This document shows, in pieces, positions 62,588 through 64,000 of a stretch of DNA of 64,000 nucleotides. Where the stretch lies: assembly GCF_004005375.1 (NCBI RefSeq), contig NZ_RZUF01000021.1, positions 33,593-97,592 of the forward strand. Reading direction: 5' to 3'. How positions within the stretch are numbered: the first letter of the stretch is position 1; the number at the start of each line of letters is the position of its first letter. The translations under genes were made by a program, and so were the position numbers. A model generated the notes under the pieces. It was not told the DNA's origin, searched no databases, and worked only from the letters and a program-made list of their open reading frames with translations. Source of the DNA: Rheinheimera sediminis. Its GTDB lineage: Bacteria > Pseudomonadota > Gammaproteobacteria > Enterobacterales > Alteromonadaceae.

Positions 62588-62614
62588 CGCTGGCTTTTAG
62601 CTCAAAAGCCAGCG
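62588..62614. terminator. Bidirectional terminator
   Basis: CGCTGGCTTTT (62588-62598) pairs perfectly with AAAAGCCAGCG (62604-62614) across a 5-base loop, between the convergent hydrolase and YqjK-like genes. Confidence 0.85.
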
Positions 62615-62635
62615 AGCTGAAGTACCCTTTGGGTG

Positions 62636-62890
62636 TTAGCCAATAAATCTGGTGATCCAGCGAAACCCTATCAGGCTGCGCATGATTTTCACAGCGCTGT
62701 TGTGGCGCATCTGAAACAGGCAACCAGCGCAAAAACTGAGCATTAAACCCGGAGTTGAGCCAATAAACCTCAGAGCCGCTTCTGATAATTGCTGTTTCCT
62801 TACCAGCAGCAGTTGCTGCTGTAGCTGGCTTTTTATTGTCAGCTCAGTCAGCTTCTGTTGTTGTTTAGTCAGTAGCCGTTGGATCAGCAT
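62636..62890 (-). CDS. YqjK-like small membrane protein
   Basis: 84 residues from the minus-strand ATG 62890; GGAAG lies upstream. N-terminal region is Gln-rich and helical (LTKQQQKLTELTIKSQLQQQ), followed by a hydrophobic helix (about 42-64, FIGSTPGLMLSFCAGCLF) and a basic tail. Position and shape match yqjK of the E. coli yqjCDEK locus. It starts inside the upstream gene's end (26-base overlap), indicating coupled translation. Start at 62971 in the longer frame lacks support. Confidence 0.75.
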   Translation of the reverse strand: MLIQRLLTKQQQKLTELTIKSQLQQQLLLVRKQQLSEAALRFIGSTPGLMLSFCAGCLFQMRHNSAVKIMRSLIGFRWITRFIG

Positions 62891-63338
62891 TTTTGTCTTC
62901 CTTCTGTGGCCTGAATAATAGCAATTGCAATTGCCGCCAGGTATTTGAAAAGCCAGCTTGTGACAACACATAAGCTAAACTGCGCCAACACCAAAACAAT
63001 ACGGCAAATTGCAACAGCAACAAAGCAGTGGCCGTAATTGCGACTGAACTGCTTAGCTGGAATAGCAGATAACCCAGTACAGCCAAAAAACTGCCCAAAA
63101 GTAAAATCATGCCTGCACCAAAACACACCACTAAAGCCGCGGCAATGGTCAGGCTTCGACCTGTAAGCTGCCATTCTGCAGCTGCTATCTGCCCTGTCAG
63201 TTTTAATTGGCTGGCATAAGCTTGTTGAACTGAATGGCCAAGCTCAGCCAATTCAGTCAATTGAGCCAAAGCCTGATCTACCGATTCAGGCTGCCCGGTT
63301 TTTTGTACAGGCACTTCGGGACTTTCAGTAGTTTGCAT
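62865..63338 (-). CDS. YqjE-like phage-holin-family membrane protein
   Basis: 157 residues. Two transmembrane helices (about 64-88 and 98-122) follow a cytosolic helix with GQIAAAEWQLTGRSLTIAAAL. The pattern fits the phage_holin_3_6/YqjE family (DUF1469). It sits between DUF883-type and YqjK-like genes, the yqjD-yqjE-yqjK order. Role thought to concern the inner membrane, possibly in stationary phase; not established here. Confidence 0.8.
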   Translation of the reverse strand: MQTTESPEVPVQKTGQPESVDQALAQLTELAELGHSVQQAYASQLKLTGQIAAAEWQLTGRSLTIAAALVVCFGAGMILLLGSFLAVLGYLLFQLSSSVAITATALLLLQFAVLFWCWRSLAYVLSQAGFSNTWRQLQLLLFRPQKEDKNADPTATD

Positions 63339-63386
63339 CTAACCGCCTTGGTTGTTTCTGCGTTTGTTGCCGCCTCAAATACGACC

Positions 63387-63710
63387 TTATTTACGGCGTA
63401 GTAAAGTGGTTAACAATACGCCAGCAGCAAAAGCTATTCCTGCTGCAGCCAGTGGATGTTGCACTGCAAAGTCACGGGTTTTGCTATAAGACAGCTGCAA
63501 TTGTTGTTTAATTTCATCTTGCTTATCTGTCAGGGTTTCCTGAGAGTCGGCTGCTGTTTTTCGTAATATGTCTTCAGCTGTTGCAGCTTTTTCTGCGATT
63601 GCGTCTACTACATGGTGTGCTGCTTCCACAGCTTTTTCGGTCACAGGCGAATTTAACGCATTCTTGCTTTTACTTGTTGCTTGTTCTGTAGCACTTTGTG
63701 AGGTGGCCAT
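63387..63710 (-). CDS. YqjD/ElaB-like DUF883 protein
   Basis: 107 residues. A long amphipathic helical region rich in Ala, Glu, Lys and Gln is followed by the C-terminal helix RDFAVQHPLAAAGIAFAAGVLLTTLLRRK, which carries the DUF883 membrane tail and basic end. E. coli homologues YqjD and ElaB are inner-membrane proteins that bind ribosomes in stationary phase. First gene of a three-gene minus-strand unit. Confidence 0.88.
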   Translation of the reverse strand: MATSQSATEQATSKSKNALNSPVTEKAVEAAHHVVDAIAEKAATAEDILRKTAADSQETLTDKQDEIKQQLQLSYSKTRDFAVQHPLAAAGIAFAAGVLLTTLLRRK

Positions 63711-63825
63711 GATAGATCTCCTTGGTGATCACTGTGAAATGCAGCCATGGCTGCATCTTGCATCTTACTCTCTGCGCATTCATTAAAGCATTGGTTGCAC
63801 CAAATTGATATAAATCAATAACTAA

Positions 63826-64000
63826 CCTGAACTCGGGATAACGAGTGTCGACCTCTGTTGATTTAATCAATAAAATCAAAGACGTAAAAGTATCTTTTCA
63901 AAAAGCAAAACTCTTTTCTGACTGAATGTGCAGATTTTTATGGATCTCAAGGCGCTTTGTCGTACGCCATAGCAAGCTATGGCTAGACAGAGCAACGCAG
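63826..64000 (+). repeat. Dispersed ~200-bp repeat, copy E (cut by window end)
   Basis: Begins CCTGAACTCGGGATAACGAG, then TGTCGACCTCTGTTGATTTA, later ACTGAATGTGCAGATTTT, TCTCAAGGCGCTTTGTC, a hairpin GCCATAGCAAGCTATGGC and AGAGCAACGCAG at the edge. Plus orientation, same as copy D. Confidence 0.75.

Overview
The window looks like chromosomal DNA of a marine or freshwater gammaproteobacterium close to Rheinheimera or other Alteromonadales/Chromatiaceae. This is inferred from the Vibrio/Shewanella-like integron integrase, the FhuE/Fiu-type iron receptors with PepSY partners, a second EF-G, and clusters of DUF2569, DUF2784 and DUF2937 genes. No rRNA or tRNA gene and no CRISPR array was seen.

Layout. 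(1) 1-4.0 kb: the head of a chromosomal integron. The N-terminal part of an integrase gene runs off the left edge on the minus strand. It is followed by a perfect LexA box, an attI-like core site and a run of small plus-strand cassettes separated by attC-like inverted repeats. One cassette appears to be attC only. Most cassette products are small membrane proteins and one is a GNAT. (2) 4.1-10.1 kb: a TonB-C-like secreted protein, a divergent glycerophosphodiesterase-like protein, a GH95 alpha-fucosidase and PepD. (3) 10.4-18.7 kb: a same-strand run of unrelated single genes (GNATs, small membrane DUFs, an NTPase, an alpha/beta hydrolase) that includes a badly decayed P-type ATPase, a 10-copy hexanucleotide repeat and a 13-bp tandem repeat over a start codon. 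(4) 19-33 kb: iron or metal uptake. It holds TonB receptor / two-component system / TonB receptor / PepSY, then an isolated EF-G on the other strand, then a receptor broken by one in-frame TGA plus its PepSY partner. (5) 33-43 kb: ArsR-OYE pair, fasciclin, DUF481, LLM oxidoreductase, MgtC-like, RluA-like, ABM, DUF2798 and PhoX. (6) 43-52.8 kb: sirtuin, MCP fragment, GGDEF protein, small PepSY protein, then a Fur-boxed fiu-piuC-tonB-exbB-exbD cluster and a glutathione peroxidase. (7) 52.9-64 kb: an ORF-less group II intron, glycosyltransferase, DMT transporter, GlpQ, MBL hydrolase, LysR / MFS / cyclophilin-like / Tat hydrolase, and a YqjD/E/K-like envelope operon.

Cross-cutting features: an apparently unnamed ~200-bp dispersed repeat with imperfect terminal inverted repeats occurs at least four times (5.6, 18.8, 43.0 and 63.8 kb), with fragments at 10.2 and perhaps 4.0 kb. 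Fur boxes precede three of the four TonB receptors. Several genes are decaying (P-type ATPase, PAS-MCP, one receptor), so the region mixes accessory gain with gene loss.
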